DNA of 30,058 nt from Clostridium sp. CAG:138 (GCA_000435055.1 FR879689.1:45194-75251), one strand, 5' to 3'. Counted from the stretch's first letter, positions 14,932 through 23,042 are shown. Translations and numbers: made by a program. Notes: generated from the letters alone by a model not told the origin.

Positions 14932-16362
14932 TCAGCCCAGACGAATTGTCGCCTTGATGTAGGGACCGCCGTCCGAAACTTTGACCCATTCTTTGTAGCC
15001 CTTGCCGCATGCTCCGCAGCCGCCGAGTTCGATATTGTCGCTCATCATCGTGATGGACTTGAGCAGGTCGGGAACATAGCCCGTCAGCACGACAGGGGAA
15101 AAGATCCGGCCTGTCAGCTTGCCGTCCTTGATTTCCCTTGCAAAGTTGACCATGCACTGAATGCCCCAGTTTTTGGGGTCTTCCATGCCGGAGCTGGGTT
15201 CTTCAAGCAGCATTCCGTATTTTACGGAAGCGATCATGTCTTCAACTTTATCGCTGCCGGGTTCGAAATAGGTGTTCGTCATGCGCGTATACGCCTTGCG
15301 CTCATAGCTCTCGCGCCTGCCGTTGCCGGTGGGTACGGTGCCAAGGAACATTGCGGACTGTGCATCGCTGATGCCTGCTTTAAGAATGCCCTTGTCAATG
15401 ATAACGGTGTCGTGGGACAGGGTGCCTTCATCATCAAAGAAATAGGTTGCAACCTCGCGCTGAGCGCAGCCGTCGTGCATGGTAACGAGCGGGGATGCTA
15501 CCTGCTTGCCGATATAGGACTGTGCAAGAGCTCTGTCCTTAACGAACATATCCATTTCAACGCCGTGACCGAACGCTTCATGAACGATCATGCCCGTGAC
15601 TTCGGGTGTGCAGATGCATTCATAAGTGCCGGGTTCCATGGGTTCGGCGTTCAAAAGATCCGTAACGGTCTTTACGCACTGCGGAATTGCAGACTCCATT
15701 TTATCAAGCAGCTCCGCACCGCCGAGGTTGGAGAATCCGCGGAAGCTCTGCTTGATTTCCTCACCCTTTGCCGCAACAAGAGCCATGATGCCCGTTGAAT
15801 AGAGCACGGACTGTTCAAGCTCACGGTTTGCGGAAAGGAAGAGCTTGTGATATTCCTGATAGTTGAAGCCCGTTATTGCGTCAAGAATGCGTTCATCGGC
15901 TTTAACAGCCTTTTCGCGCAGCGCGGTCACGGTTTCAATCAACTTTTCGTCGCCGACCTCGCGGGGATGAATTTCGTAATCCGTTGCCTCGCAAAGCGTG
16001 CAGGGTTCATCGCTGATGCATTTGTACTCCGCTTCTTCGGTTCCTTCGGGAATGAAGTTTGCGGGATTCATGAGCTGCTGCTCGATTTCTCTTTCAATTT
16101 CGGGCAGGTTTTCTGCCGTGATTTCGTTTGTGCTGTATTCGGCATAGCCTTTGCCGTCATAGACCTTCACGATCATGCCCTTGCCGCCGAATGCGTTTGT
16201 TGCGGAAATTGCAACGCCACTCCGCGATGCACGATAACCTTTTTCATAATTATCGGTGATGAGCACGGATGCATATTGGTATTTTTCGTTCAGCTTTGCA
16301 AGAAGCTGCTTCGCAAGCGGCTTCTTTTGCGCAATGTATTCGCTGTGTGTAACTTTTTGCAT
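14932..16362 (-). CDS. tldD: TldD-family zinc metallopeptidase
   Basis: 476 residues. The active-site motif HEAFGHGVEMD (residues 261-271) gives the zinc-binding HExxxH of TldD, which cleaves unstructured peptides together with TldE and matures some bacteriocin precursors in other bacteria. Other family signatures are the N-terminal SGVAISATNAFGG, then ISDAQSAMFLGTVPTGNGRRES near 348, and the C-terminal ELGGCGACGKGYKEWVKVSDGGP. Length matches the family. The start at 16362 has AAAGGAG 14 bases upstream, a long spacing, but no better start exists before the domain. It is the first gene of the operon with the TldE-like gene and has a near-consensus promoter at 16405-16432. Confidence 0.9.
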   Translation of the reverse strand: MQKVTHSEYIAQKKPLAKQLLAKLNEKYQYASVLITDNYEKGYRASRSGVAISATNAFGGKGMIVKVYDGKGYAEYSTNEITAENLPEIEREIEQQLMNPANFIPEGTEEAEYKCISDEPCTLCEATDYEIHPREVGDEKLIETVTALREKAVKADERILDAITGFNYQEYHKLFLSANRELEQSVLYSTGIMALVAAKGEEIKQSFRGFSNLGGAELLDKMESAIPQCVKTVTDLLNAEPMEPGTYECICTPEVTGMIVHEAFGHGVEMDMFVKDRALAQSYIGKQVASPLVTMHDGCAQREVATYFFDDEGTLSHDTVIIDKGILKAGISDAQSAMFLGTVPTGNGRRESYERKAYTRMTNTYFEPGSDKVEDMIASVKYGMLLEEPSSGMEDPKNWGIQCMVNFAREIKDGKLTGRIFSPVVLTGYVPDLLKSITMMSDNIELGGCGACGKGYKEWVKVSDGGPYIKATIRLG

Positions 16363-16404
16363 ATTAAAAACACTGTCTCCTTTCGAGCGTTGTCTTTAAT
16401 CTAT

Positions 16405-16432
16405 ATTATACTCCCGCCGGACATAATGTCAA
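16405..16432 (-). promoter_or_regulatory. Promoter of the tldD operon
   Basis: Minus-strand TTGACA (16432-16427), 16 bases and TATAAT (16410-16405): both hexamers perfect. The start is near 16398. Confidence 0.85.
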
Positions 16433-16522
16433 GCGAATACGGAACGATGTTGCGGAATTGACACACTGCGGCATCAAAGTGCGCGGCCCGTCCGTTCTCT
16501 TTTTTAAAACGCTCTTATTAAT

Positions 16523-16551
16523 TTGCTTTTTTGCGAAAAAAAGCTTATAAT
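16523..16551 (+). promoter_or_regulatory. Promoter of the aldo/keto reductase gene
   Basis: TTGCTT (16523-16528), 17 bases, TATAAT (16546-16551). The leader is about 85 bases with a CCGCAC-GGT-GTGCGG hairpin. It diverges from the tldD promoter. Confidence 0.75.
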
Positions 16552-16642
16552 ATCGTAAACGGAATCCGCATCCGCACGGTGTGCGGCGGAGTGAATTTAA
16601 CTTTAAAAAGCAATAATTAATACAAATTCGGAGGGTACACTC

Positions 16643-17650
16643 ATGCAGTATGTAACACTCGGCAAAACCGGGCTTAAGATTTCCCGCGTCGGTTTCGGCG
16701 GCATCCCCATTCAGCGCATCGATGCGGAAAAGGCAAAGCCGCTTATCGACGCCCTTATTGAATGCGGAATAAACTATATCGACACGGCACGCGGCTACAC
16801 CGTCAGCGAAGAATACATCGGCGGCGCAATCGACGGACGGCGGGACAAATTCGTTCTTGCAACAAAGAGCATGGCACGCACCCGCGAAGCAATGGAGGCA
16901 GACATTGAAACAAGCCTCCGCAACCTCCGCACCGACTATATCGACCTGTATCAGGTGCACAACCCAAGCATGGAACAGCTTGACACCGTAATCGGTGCGG
17001 GAGGCGCACTGGAGGCACTTTTTGCGGCGCGCGATGCGGGCAAAATCAGGCATATCGGCATCACCGCACACTCGCTGACGGTTTTCGAACGTGCGCTTGA
17101 GCTTGACTGGGTTGAAACGATCATGTTCCCTTATAACATTGTTGAAAGCCAGTGCGAACCCCTGCTGCAAAAATGCCGAGACAGGAATATCGGCTTTATC
17201 GCAATGAAACCCATGGCGGGCGGTGCAATTGAAGATGGACGCATTGCAATGCGTTACCTTGCCGCAAACGAGCTTGTAACCGTCGCGATCCCCGGCATGT
17301 ACTGCGCAGAGGAAGTTCAAACAAATTCCGCCGCCGGTTCCGACACTTCGCCCCTTACCGATGATGAAAATGCCGAGATAGCAAAAATCCGTTCCGAACT
17401 GACGGGCAATTTCTGCCGCCGCTGCAACTATTGCGCCCCCTGCACCGTCGGCATCAGCATCCCGAATGTGTTCCTTTTTGCAGGCTATCTCGAACGCTAC
17501 GGGCTTGCCGATTGGGCAAAAGGACGCTATAAAACACTCCCCGTAAAAGCAAGCGCATGTATCGGCTGCGGCAAATGCGAACCCCGCTGTCCCTACGGAC
17601 TGCCGATAAGAAGCATGCTTAAAAAATGCGCAGAGGAGTTTGGGGAATAA
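16643..17650 (+). CDS. Aldo/keto reductase with C-terminal 4Fe-4S domain
   Basis: 335 residues. The N-terminal 250 form an aldo/keto reductase barrel with the catalytic tetrad Asp47 (YIDTARGY), Tyr52, Lys75 (LATKS) and His106 (YQVHNP). The C-terminal 75 residues carry two cysteine groups, CRRCNYCAPC (near 263) and the ferredoxin motif CIGCGKCEPRCP (near 308), as in the clostridial AKR-ferredoxin fusions. The fusion suggests electron transfer to or from a ferredoxin-type cluster rather than simple NADPH chemistry; the substrate is unknown. The start follows GGAGGG with eight-base spacing. It is monocistronic with its own promoter and lies divergent to tldD. After it, 17651-17698 holds no clear terminator. 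Confidence 0.9.
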   Translation: MQYVTLGKTGLKISRVGFGGIPIQRIDAEKAKPLIDALIECGINYIDTARGYTVSEEYIGGAIDGRRDKFVLATKSMARTREAMEADIETSLRNLRTDYIDLYQVHNPSMEQLDTVIGAGGALEALFAARDAGKIRHIGITAHSLTVFERALELDWVETIMFPYNIVESQCEPLLQKCRDRNIGFIAMKPMAGGAIEDGRIAMRYLAANELVTVAIPGMYCAEEVQTNSAAGSDTSPLTDDENAEIAKIRSELTGNFCRRCNYCAPCTVGISIPNVFLFAGYLERYGLADWAKGRYKTLPVKASACIGCGKCEPRCPYGLPIRSMLKKCAEEFGE

Positions 17651-17698
17651 AGGTCTAAGCTTTACGTTTATTAATCGTTAAGAATTCAAAAAAAACTG

Positions 17699-17727
17699 TT
17701 GACAAATGCCCCGAAGTGTGATAAACT
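17699..17727 (+). promoter_or_regulatory. Promoter of tRNA-Trp
   Basis: TTGACA (17699-17704), 17 bases, TAAACT (17722-17727). The predicted start is about six bases before the mature tRNA. Confidence 0.65.
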
Positions 17728-17738
17728 TATCAAGCCTT

Positions 17739-17812
17739 AGGGGTATGATGTAATGGTAACATAGCGGTCTCCAAAACCGTTCTTCTGAGTTCGAGCCTTA
17801 GTACCCCTGCCA
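17739..17812 (+). tRNA. tRNA-Trp (anticodon CCA)
   Basis: The cloverleaf is complete. The acceptor stem AGGGGTA pairs with TACCCCT without mismatch. The D-arm is ATGT/ACAT. The anticodon stem GCGGT/ACCGT encloses the loop CTCCAAA with anticodon CCA. The variable loop is four bases, and the T-arm CTGAG/CTTAG has the loop TTCGAGC. The discriminator is G, and the terminal CCA is encoded (17810-17812). It stands alone, with its own promoter and terminator. Confidence 0.97.
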
Positions 17813-17815
17813 AAG

Positions 17816-17847
17816 AAAAGTCCGAGCGATTTCGCCCGGACTTTTTT
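17816..17847 (+). terminator. Terminator of tRNA-Trp
   Basis: AAAAGTCCG-A-GCG pairs with CGC-C-CGGACTTTT around ATTT, followed by a run of six T. Confidence 0.88.
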
Positions 17848-18083
17848 GCTGTCGAAAATCAAAAAGCGGCAATCAGCCCGAATCCCGTGCAACGGTGTTC
17901 CCCCAAAATTACGCAGACGCACTTGAACTCCGACAGGAAAACGGAAGGTTGATTATTCCGTGGGCAGCAGAAACATCGGAATAACGTTCAACGCTGTTAA
18001 GGCTCTTTTCGGCGAAAATGCAGTCGAATGAATACCTGTTTGCATAAGTTTTTGATTTTTCAGCAGGAAAATTCAAAAAGTTG
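17848..18083 (+). other. Intergenic stretch with a possible gene remnant
   Basis: No intact gene. One plus frame is open from the tRNA terminator to TAA 17984 and ends in protein-like residues (QNYADALELRQENG, then LIIPWAAETSE). A second plus frame ends at TGA after DYSVGSRNIGITFNAVKALF (tail near 18031). Neither has a start codon or ribosome binding site. They could be two parts of one decayed, frameshifted gene, but the family is not recognised. An inverted repeat TTATTCCG/CGGAATAA spans 17953-17984. Confidence 0.3.
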
Positions 18084-18112
18084 TTGACATTCTGCGAGAT
18101 ATTTGGCATAAT
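18084..18112 (+). promoter_or_regulatory. Promoter of the carbamate kinase gene
   Basis: TTGACA (18084-18089), 17 bases, CATAAT (18107-18112). The start near 18119 leaves a 44-base leader, which rules out translation from the upstream ATG at 18112. Confidence 0.8.
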
Positions 18113-18162
18113 TGACTTTGGCGCAATGTTCGCCGCATTATTTTTCTTTGGAGAAACAAAAA

Positions 18163-19101
18163 ATGAAACGAATCGTTATTGCACTGGGCGGCAATGCATT
18201 GCAGGAAGCAGGCAAGCCCGCAACCGCAGAGTCCCAGCTTGAAGTTGTTGAAAAAACTTCCGAATACATCGCAGACATCATCGAAAGCGGCTATGATGTC
18301 GTTCTTGCGCACGGCAACGGCCCGCAGGTCGGCAGGATCGTGCTTCAGAACGAATATGCTTCCGCCGTCACCCCCGCAATGCCCTTTGACGTTTGCGGTG
18401 CAATGAGCCAGGGCTACATCGGCTACCACATGCAGCAAGGGCTTGAGAAAGTCCTCCGCGCCCGTAAAAACGGAAAGCGCGTTGTGACTGTTGTTACGCA
18501 GGTTGTTGTTGATAAGGATGACCCGAAGTTCAAAGCACCCTCAAAGCCCATCGGCCCCTTCTATACCGAAGACGAAGCCCGCAAGCTTGAAGCCGAAAAA
18601 GGCTACACCATGAAGGAAGATGCCGGCAGGGGTTGGCGCAGGGTTGTTGCTTCCCCCATGCCCGTTGAAATCGTTGAGCTTGACGCCGTTAAATGCCTTA
18701 TGAACGGCGGCTTCATCGCCATCACCGTCGGCGGCGGCGGAATTCCCGTAATTAAGGACGAAAACGGCAACTATATCGGCACGGCAGCCGTTATCGACAA
18801 GGATCTTGCATCAGAACGCCTCGCAGAGGACATCGATGCCGATGCACTCGTCATCCTGACCGCTGTTGAACAGGTTTGCATCAATTTCGGCAAACCCGAA
18901 CAGAAATCCCTCTCAACCATGACCGTTGAAGAGGCTCGCTGCTATATGGCGGAAGGGCATTTCGCACCCGGCTCCATGCTGCCCAAGGTTGAAGCTGCCG
19001 TCAAGTTCGTTGAAAGCAAGCCTGGCAGGAAGGCCATCATCACTTCCCTCGACAAGGCGGTTGAAGCTCTTGAGGGCAAGGCAGGCACTACCGTTTGCTG
19101 A
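18163..19101 (+). CDS. arcC: Carbamate kinase
   Basis: 312-residue amino-acid-kinase-fold enzyme that transfers phosphate between carbamoyl phosphate and ADP, making ATP in the catabolic direction. Signatures are IVIALGGNALQ at the N-terminus, VLAHGNGPQVG (near 46), PSKPIGPFYTEDEA (near 127), GRGWRRVVASP, the glycine run AITVGGGGIPV and IDKDLASERLAEDIDAD. Length matches the family (about 310). ATG 18163 is chosen because TTGGAG lies upstream and the family N-terminus begins there; the longer frame starts inside the promoter. No arginine deiminase, ornithine or other carbamoyltransferase gene is adjacent, so the source of carbamoyl phosphate is unknown. It is monocistronic. Confidence 0.95.
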   Translation: MKRIVIALGGNALQEAGKPATAESQLEVVEKTSEYIADIIESGYDVVLAHGNGPQVGRIVLQNEYASAVTPAMPFDVCGAMSQGYIGYHMQQGLEKVLRARKNGKRVVTVVTQVVVDKDDPKFKAPSKPIGPFYTEDEARKLEAEKGYTMKEDAGRGWRRVVASPMPVEIVELDAVKCLMNGGFIAITVGGGGIPVIKDENGNYIGTAAVIDKDLASERLAEDIDADALVILTAVEQVCINFGKPEQKSLSTMTVEEARCYMAEGHFAPGSMLPKVEAAVKFVESKPGRKAIITSLDKAVEALEGKAGTTVC

Positions 19102-19116
19102 TGCTTGATAAAATAT

Positions 19117-19220
19117 AAAACATTTCGATAACAGTCCGTAATCAAAATGTTTTCTGCTGTTTATCGCAGCATAATCCGCAAACATGCCCCTGAAAGATCG
19201 ATCCTTTCGGGGGCATGTTT
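19117..19220. terminator. Two successive terminator-like hairpins between convergent genes
   Basis: AAAACATTT (19117-19125) pairs with AAATGTTTT (19145-19153). Further on AAACATGCCCC-T-GAAAG (19180-19196) pairs with CTTTC-G-GGGGCATGTTT (19204-19220), a stem of about 17 base pairs. The second, nearly symmetric stem probably blocks transcription from both sides. Confidence 0.75.
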
Positions 19221-19319
19221 GCTTGTTTCAACTTCTGCTCACGGTCAATTTCCGTCGGTTTATTATCGGTTGGTTTTAAACATCGTTTCTGTTTTTTCCC
19301 CCCGCATACATGCTTTCGT

Positions 19320-20471
19320 TCAAAAAAGATGCGCTTCCGAAATAATTTTTTCCGCAACCGTGATATCGGCGGGGCAAAGCTCGAAGTCTGCAAGTTCCGA
19401 CGGGTAAACAAAACGAATTTCTTTATGTTCAATGCAGCGCGGGTCGCTGCCGATGATCGCTGTTCGGAACACTGTGAGCTGAATTTCAATATCCGGATAT
19501 GAATGCAAAACGCGCATAAATTCGCCCTTTACGCAAAGATCGACGTCCAATTCTTCGCGGCATTCACGCAGCACGGCTTGTTCCGGAGTTTCCCCGGGTT
19601 CGATTTTTCCGCCCGGAAATTCCCATTTCAGCGCACGGGTTTTGTTTTCCGCACGCCGACAGATAAGAATTTTACCATCCTTTTCAATGATTGCAGCAAC
19701 AACTTCAATCCGCTTTGATTCGTTGCTGTCGCTTTTTGAAGTTGAAACGGGTTCGTGATTCGCACCCTTGCGGCGCAAATTCAGCCGCAGCGTTTTAAGA
19801 TGCGCCTTCTGTTCCGCCGTTATGCGAAAACTCTCAACCGCCTTCTGAATCGTTTTGTTATGCACCCACGGGGAAAGCCTGTGTTCTTCAACAAAGGGAA
19901 CGGTCGAATCGTATTGCTTTGCAAGCGCAGTTGCAAAATACCATGCCTGCATCATATTCACATAGTATTCTTCCGAACATACGGAGGCGGCAAGGGCATT
20001 GATTTCGGAAGCGAACTCTTTTTCAAGGTAAAAACACATCAGCATCCGCAGCCCGAAACGCACCGTGTAAGGATGTGCCGATTGCAGCCATTTTTTGATT
20101 ATCGGCAAAAGCTCCCCGGTATGCTTTGCAAAAATGCGCGGAGTCATGCTGTCGCAAACAGCCCAGTTTGTTACATACGGAAGGAACGCTTCAATCGTTT
20201 TTACGGCGGAATCGAAATCACCTATGCTCTCCGCAATGTATGCATGAACAAGGTTCTGTTCGTGATATTCATGCGGCAGTGCGGAAAGAAATTCGTTAAT
20301 TCCCGCATTTTTTCCGAACCTTTTTGCAATGCTGCGGAGCTGCGGCGTGCGCACGCCGATAATGCTTTCCCGCGGAACGTTCGGAATCAGCTTTGCCGTA
20401 AAATCCGCATATTCTTCATCGCGCGCGGCAAATATCGCATTCAGCATTTCTTTTTCAACTTCAACAGACAT
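19320..20471 (-). CDS. Fusion of AlkD-like DNA glycosylase and Nudix (MutT-like) hydrolase
   Basis: 383 residues in two domains. Residues 1-230 form the helical-repeat fold of AlkD-type DNA alkylation repair proteins: GVRTPQLRSIAK near 39, and the segment TNWAVCD with Trp103 and Asp107, matching AlkD's DNA-contact Trp and catalytic Asp; Arg138 lies at the expected later position. A polar linker (about 235-254, rich in Ser, Lys and Asn) leads to a Nudix domain, residues 255-383, with WEFPGGKIEPGE and the box GX5EX7REXXEE at 288-307. The Nudix domain resembles 8-oxo-dGTPase/MutT, and the AlkD domain excises alkylated bases, so both could guard DNA against damage. The start has AAAGGAG eight bases upstream. 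Separate genes are the norm; the fused order is unusual, but the frame is continuous. Confidence 0.88.
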   Translation of the reverse strand: MSVEVEKEMLNAIFAARDEEYADFTAKLIPNVPRESIIGVRTPQLRSIAKRFGKNAGINEFLSALPHEYHEQNLVHAYIAESIGDFDSAVKTIEAFLPYVTNWAVCDSMTPRIFAKHTGELLPIIKKWLQSAHPYTVRFGLRMLMCFYLEKEFASEINALAASVCSEEYYVNMMQAWYFATALAKQYDSTVPFVEEHRLSPWVHNKTIQKAVESFRITAEQKAHLKTLRLNLRRKGANHEPVSTSKSDSNESKRIEVVAAIIEKDGKILICRRAENKTRALKWEFPGGKIEPGETPEQAVLRECREELDVDLCVKGEFMRVLHSYPDIEIQLTVFRTAIIGSDPRCIEHKEIRFVYPSELADFELCPADITVAEKIISEAHLF

Positions 20472-20516
20472 TTCAGGCTCCTTTGTTATTCATCGTTTCA
20501 TCAATTCTTTATAAAC

Positions 20517-20534
20517 ATTGATGTTCTCATCAAT
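20517..20534. promoter_or_regulatory. Inverted repeat upstream of the AlkD-Nudix gene
   Basis: ATTGATG-TTCT-CATCAAT is a perfect 7-base inverted repeat 46 bases before the start codon, a candidate operator. No clear promoter pair could be assigned. Confidence 0.4.
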
Positions 20535-20546
20535 ATGTTTTGTTTA

Positions 20547-20576
20547 AAAGAATTCGACGCACCCGAACCGAGTGCG
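20547..20576 (-). terminator. Terminator of the large dockerin gene
   Basis: On the minus strand CGCACTCG-GTT-CGGGTGCG (20576-20558, one G-T pair) is followed by TCGAATTCTTTT. It lies about 57 bases after the stop codon. Confidence 0.6.
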
Positions 20577-20632
20577 CCGAACACAGTTTCAAAGCCGTGA
20601 ATCTCAGCTGCCGATTAATTCAGCTGCCGAAC

Positions 20633-22942
20633 TCAGCCGTTAAGTATTGCGCGGCGAAGAATTGCAAGCGCGTCAACCGTGTCAACAACACCGTTGCCGT
20701 CCATATCCGCACGCTCTGCCTGTTCGGGTGTGAGTGCGGCAATACCCATTGCCCCGCGCAGTGCAAGCAGTGCATCCGCAGTTTCGACAACGCCGTTGCC
20801 GTCAACATCGCCTGCCGTACCGGGCTGGGAATTGTAATCGGTGATCTCAACATCGACCGCACCGAGTTCACCGTAACGATAAACCGTGAACACATAGCTC
20901 TTGCCTGCTTCAAAAACATAGTCGTCATTTCTGCCGTGCGCCGTGCCTATATCGCTGACAAGGCCGATCTGAGGGCCGTCATCATGCCAATAACGCGGGT
21001 TTGCAATGCACCAGTCGTATGTGCCTGCGGGAATGCTTACGGTGACGCTTTCGCCGTTGAAAACGATATCCGTTTCGGTCATGAAGTTGCCGTCCGCATT
21101 CTCGGGGAGCTTATACTCAAAGCGTGAATAAAGCTCTTCCGCGCCTTCTGCGCCGTAAGCCAGGACATCACCCGTTTCGGGAATGCCGACGCCGTATTCC
21201 ACAGCATCCGCATCAAGCAGCATCTGGAAGCCGGAACCGTCAAGATACACTTCGTCAATAACGCGGAGCGTTACGGAAGCTTTGGTGATATCGAAATAAT
21301 TTGCAGTCACAATGATGTTTGCGTTGACTGCCGCACCGTTGTAATCCCAACCCGTGAAGGCATAGCCCTCGTGTGCGGGAACGGTGGGGAAGTCAGCCGC
21401 AGTGAGTACGCTGCCCTTGTCAACGGTTGCCGTCGAAATCGTTTCGTCTGACAATCCGTCAACAAAAGTTACGGTGCATTCATCGCCGATAACGGAACCG
21501 ACGGGAAGGTTATTTGCAATATAAAGACCGCAAACGAGCACCGCCGAACCGTTTATCATGCCGAGGTCCGTTGCCGCGCCGGTTGCCGTGTCAATAACGG
21601 CAAGGCCGCCGTTACCGTAATCGGAGAACCTTGCCCAGAAGAGCTGGTTCGTGTTGTGATCATATGCCATGGACTGGAAGCGTTTGTGACCGAAACCCGT
21701 GCTGCCGATAAGCGTGCCGACACCTGTTTGCAGGTCGATGCTGTACAGTTTGCTTGCATTTGAGTAGCTTTCGGTAAGAACATATGCCGTGCCGTCGGTT
21801 GAAATCGCAAGCGTCATGGGTGTTTCACTGCCGCACACAATTTGTGCAATTTCCGTGACCGCACCGGTTGAAATATCAACGGTGTAAAGGAATTTGCCGG
21901 AAGCTGCACCCGTGCCGATTGCGTACATTTTCTGTGCGCTGTGGTCATATGCCATATCGCGAATCGTAACATCGCCGGTGTTCATCGCAGGGTAGGTAAC
22001 TTCACCCGTTTCGGGGTTGAGGATGAAATAATCCTTTGTCATATAGCCGTAAACATAGCCGCCCGCAAACTCGGCAGCGGTGACATTTGCAGTCATTGTA
22101 TAGGGCAGCTCGGAAGCGGCAGCGGGATCCGCATCGATGAAGCTGTACCATTTTGAGGAGAAGAAGCCGTTCAACGTTACAGCCGCAGGACCCTGTTCAA
22201 CGGTGACTGCACACTCGGCGGTGATTCCGCCGTCAACGGTGGTTGCGGTTATAACGGTCTGTCCGACGGAAACGCCGGTCACGAGTCCGTTTGCATCAAC
22301 GACCGCAATGCTTTCATCCGCGGAAGCAAAGGTAACTTCCTTGTTGTATGCATTCTCGGGAAGAACCGTCCAGTTGAGCTGCGCGCGGCGCTGAGTCTGC
22401 ACCGTCAGACTCGGAGTCAGTTCAAGGCTTTCGGGCGCAGCAGGAGCGCCTACATAAACATTGTCAAGGTAGGCAGTGTCATCATGGTTGTTTGAGCTGC
22501 TGTCTTTCTGATAACTCCAGCTGAGAACATGCTCGCCGGCGGTGAGTGCATAGCTTACATTCGTCCAGTCAATTTCGCCGGAGAAGAAAGTCCAGGGGCT
22601 TGAAGCAACAGGGTTGCCGTCGATAGAGAAAACGAGTTTGTCGTAGCGTGCTTCGCTGCTGACTTTGTAGTCAAAGGAAACGATATCGCCCTCTTCCGCC
22701 GTGACTGTTGCCGTGACGGTGGATTCGGAACTGCTGACTTGGAAGTTGGTGCTTTTTGCCCAACCGTTCGCACCGTCAACAGTCCAAGGATACTCGCCCT
22801 CCGTAACGAACTGAATGTTTCCGTCGGGAACGTTCAGTGCTGCATCCAATGCTGCGTCGCGAACGCTCAGTGCAAGCGCAGGTGTGCAGGCAAGTGCCAG
22901 CAGCATGATAACCGCCGTCATTGCCGCAATAAATCTTTTCAT
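20633..22942 (-). CDS. Large secreted multidomain protein with Ig-like, propeller-like, DUF2436-like and dockerin modules
   Basis: 769 residues. A signal peptide spans 1-24 (MKRFIAAMTAVIMLLALACT, ending ALA). Then follow a jelly-roll-like binding domain (40-168; VSFDYKVSSEARYDKLVFSI and TAYLDNVYVG), a BIG2-type Ig domain (170-250; TFASADESIAVVDANGLVTG), a repeat-rich region with propeller-like strands (255-480; SAQKMYAIGT, DGTAYVLTES, LYSIDLQTGVGTLIG), an InlB-type repeat (488-550; GYAFTGWDYNG), a DUF2436-like domain (555-702; LDGSGFQMLLDADA, IPAGTYDWCIANP) and a dockerin-like pair (711-769; GDVDGNGVVETADALLALRG and ADMDGNGVVDTVDALAILRR). No catalytic motif or cell-wall anchor is seen. The start is set by AAAGGAG before ATG 22942; the longer frame upstream includes the promoter. 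Confidence 0.87.
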   Translation of the reverse strand: MKRFIAAMTAVIMLLALACTPALALSVRDAALDAALNVPDGNIQFVTEGEYPWTVDGANGWAKSTNFQVSSSESTVTATVTAEEGDIVSFDYKVSSEARYDKLVFSIDGNPVASSPWTFFSGEIDWTNVSYALTAGEHVLSWSYQKDSSSNNHDDTAYLDNVYVGAPAAPESLELTPSLTVQTQRRAQLNWTVLPENAYNKEVTFASADESIAVVDANGLVTGVSVGQTVITATTVDGGITAECAVTVEQGPAAVTLNGFFSSKWYSFIDADPAAASELPYTMTANVTAAEFAGGYVYGYMTKDYFILNPETGEVTYPAMNTGDVTIRDMAYDHSAQKMYAIGTGAASGKFLYTVDISTGAVTEIAQIVCGSETPMTLAISTDGTAYVLTESYSNASKLYSIDLQTGVGTLIGSTGFGHKRFQSMAYDHNTNQLFWARFSDYGNGGLAVIDTATGAATDLGMINGSAVLVCGLYIANNLPVGSVIGDECTVTFVDGLSDETISTATVDKGSVLTAADFPTVPAHEGYAFTGWDYNGAAVNANIIVTANYFDITKASVTLRVIDEVYLDGSGFQMLLDADAVEYGVGIPETGDVLAYGAEGAEELYSRFEYKLPENADGNFMTETDIVFNGESVTVSIPAGTYDWCIANPRYWHDDGPQIGLVSDIGTAHGRNDDYVFEAGKSYVFTVYRYGELGAVDVEITDYNSQPGTAGDVDGNGVVETADALLALRGAMGIAALTPEQAERADMDGNGVVDTVDALAILRRAILNG

Positions 22943-22972
22943 ATGGTTCTCCTTTCGTGCCGAGGAAAGTCT

Positions 22973-23008
22973 TTGCGGAATCACATCGCGTTTTGATGTA
23001 TTCCGCAA
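22973..23008 (-). other. Stem-loop at the 5' end of the large dockerin mRNA
   Basis: On the minus strand TTGCGGAAT-ACATC (from 23008) pairs with GATGT-G-ATTCCGCAA, about 14 pairs with one bulged base. The predicted transcription start is near 23007, so the message would begin with the hairpin, an arrangement known to protect mRNAs from 5' decay. Confidence 0.6.
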
Positions 23009-23013
23009 GTGAT

Positions 23014-23042
23014 ATTATACATATATCACGAAGAATTTTCAA
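23014..23042 (-). promoter_or_regulatory. Promoter of the large dockerin gene
   Basis: Minus-strand TTGAAA (23042-23037), 17 bases, TATAAT (23019-23014). The -10 sits inside an inverted repeat, GTGATAT/ATATCAC. Confidence 0.75.
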
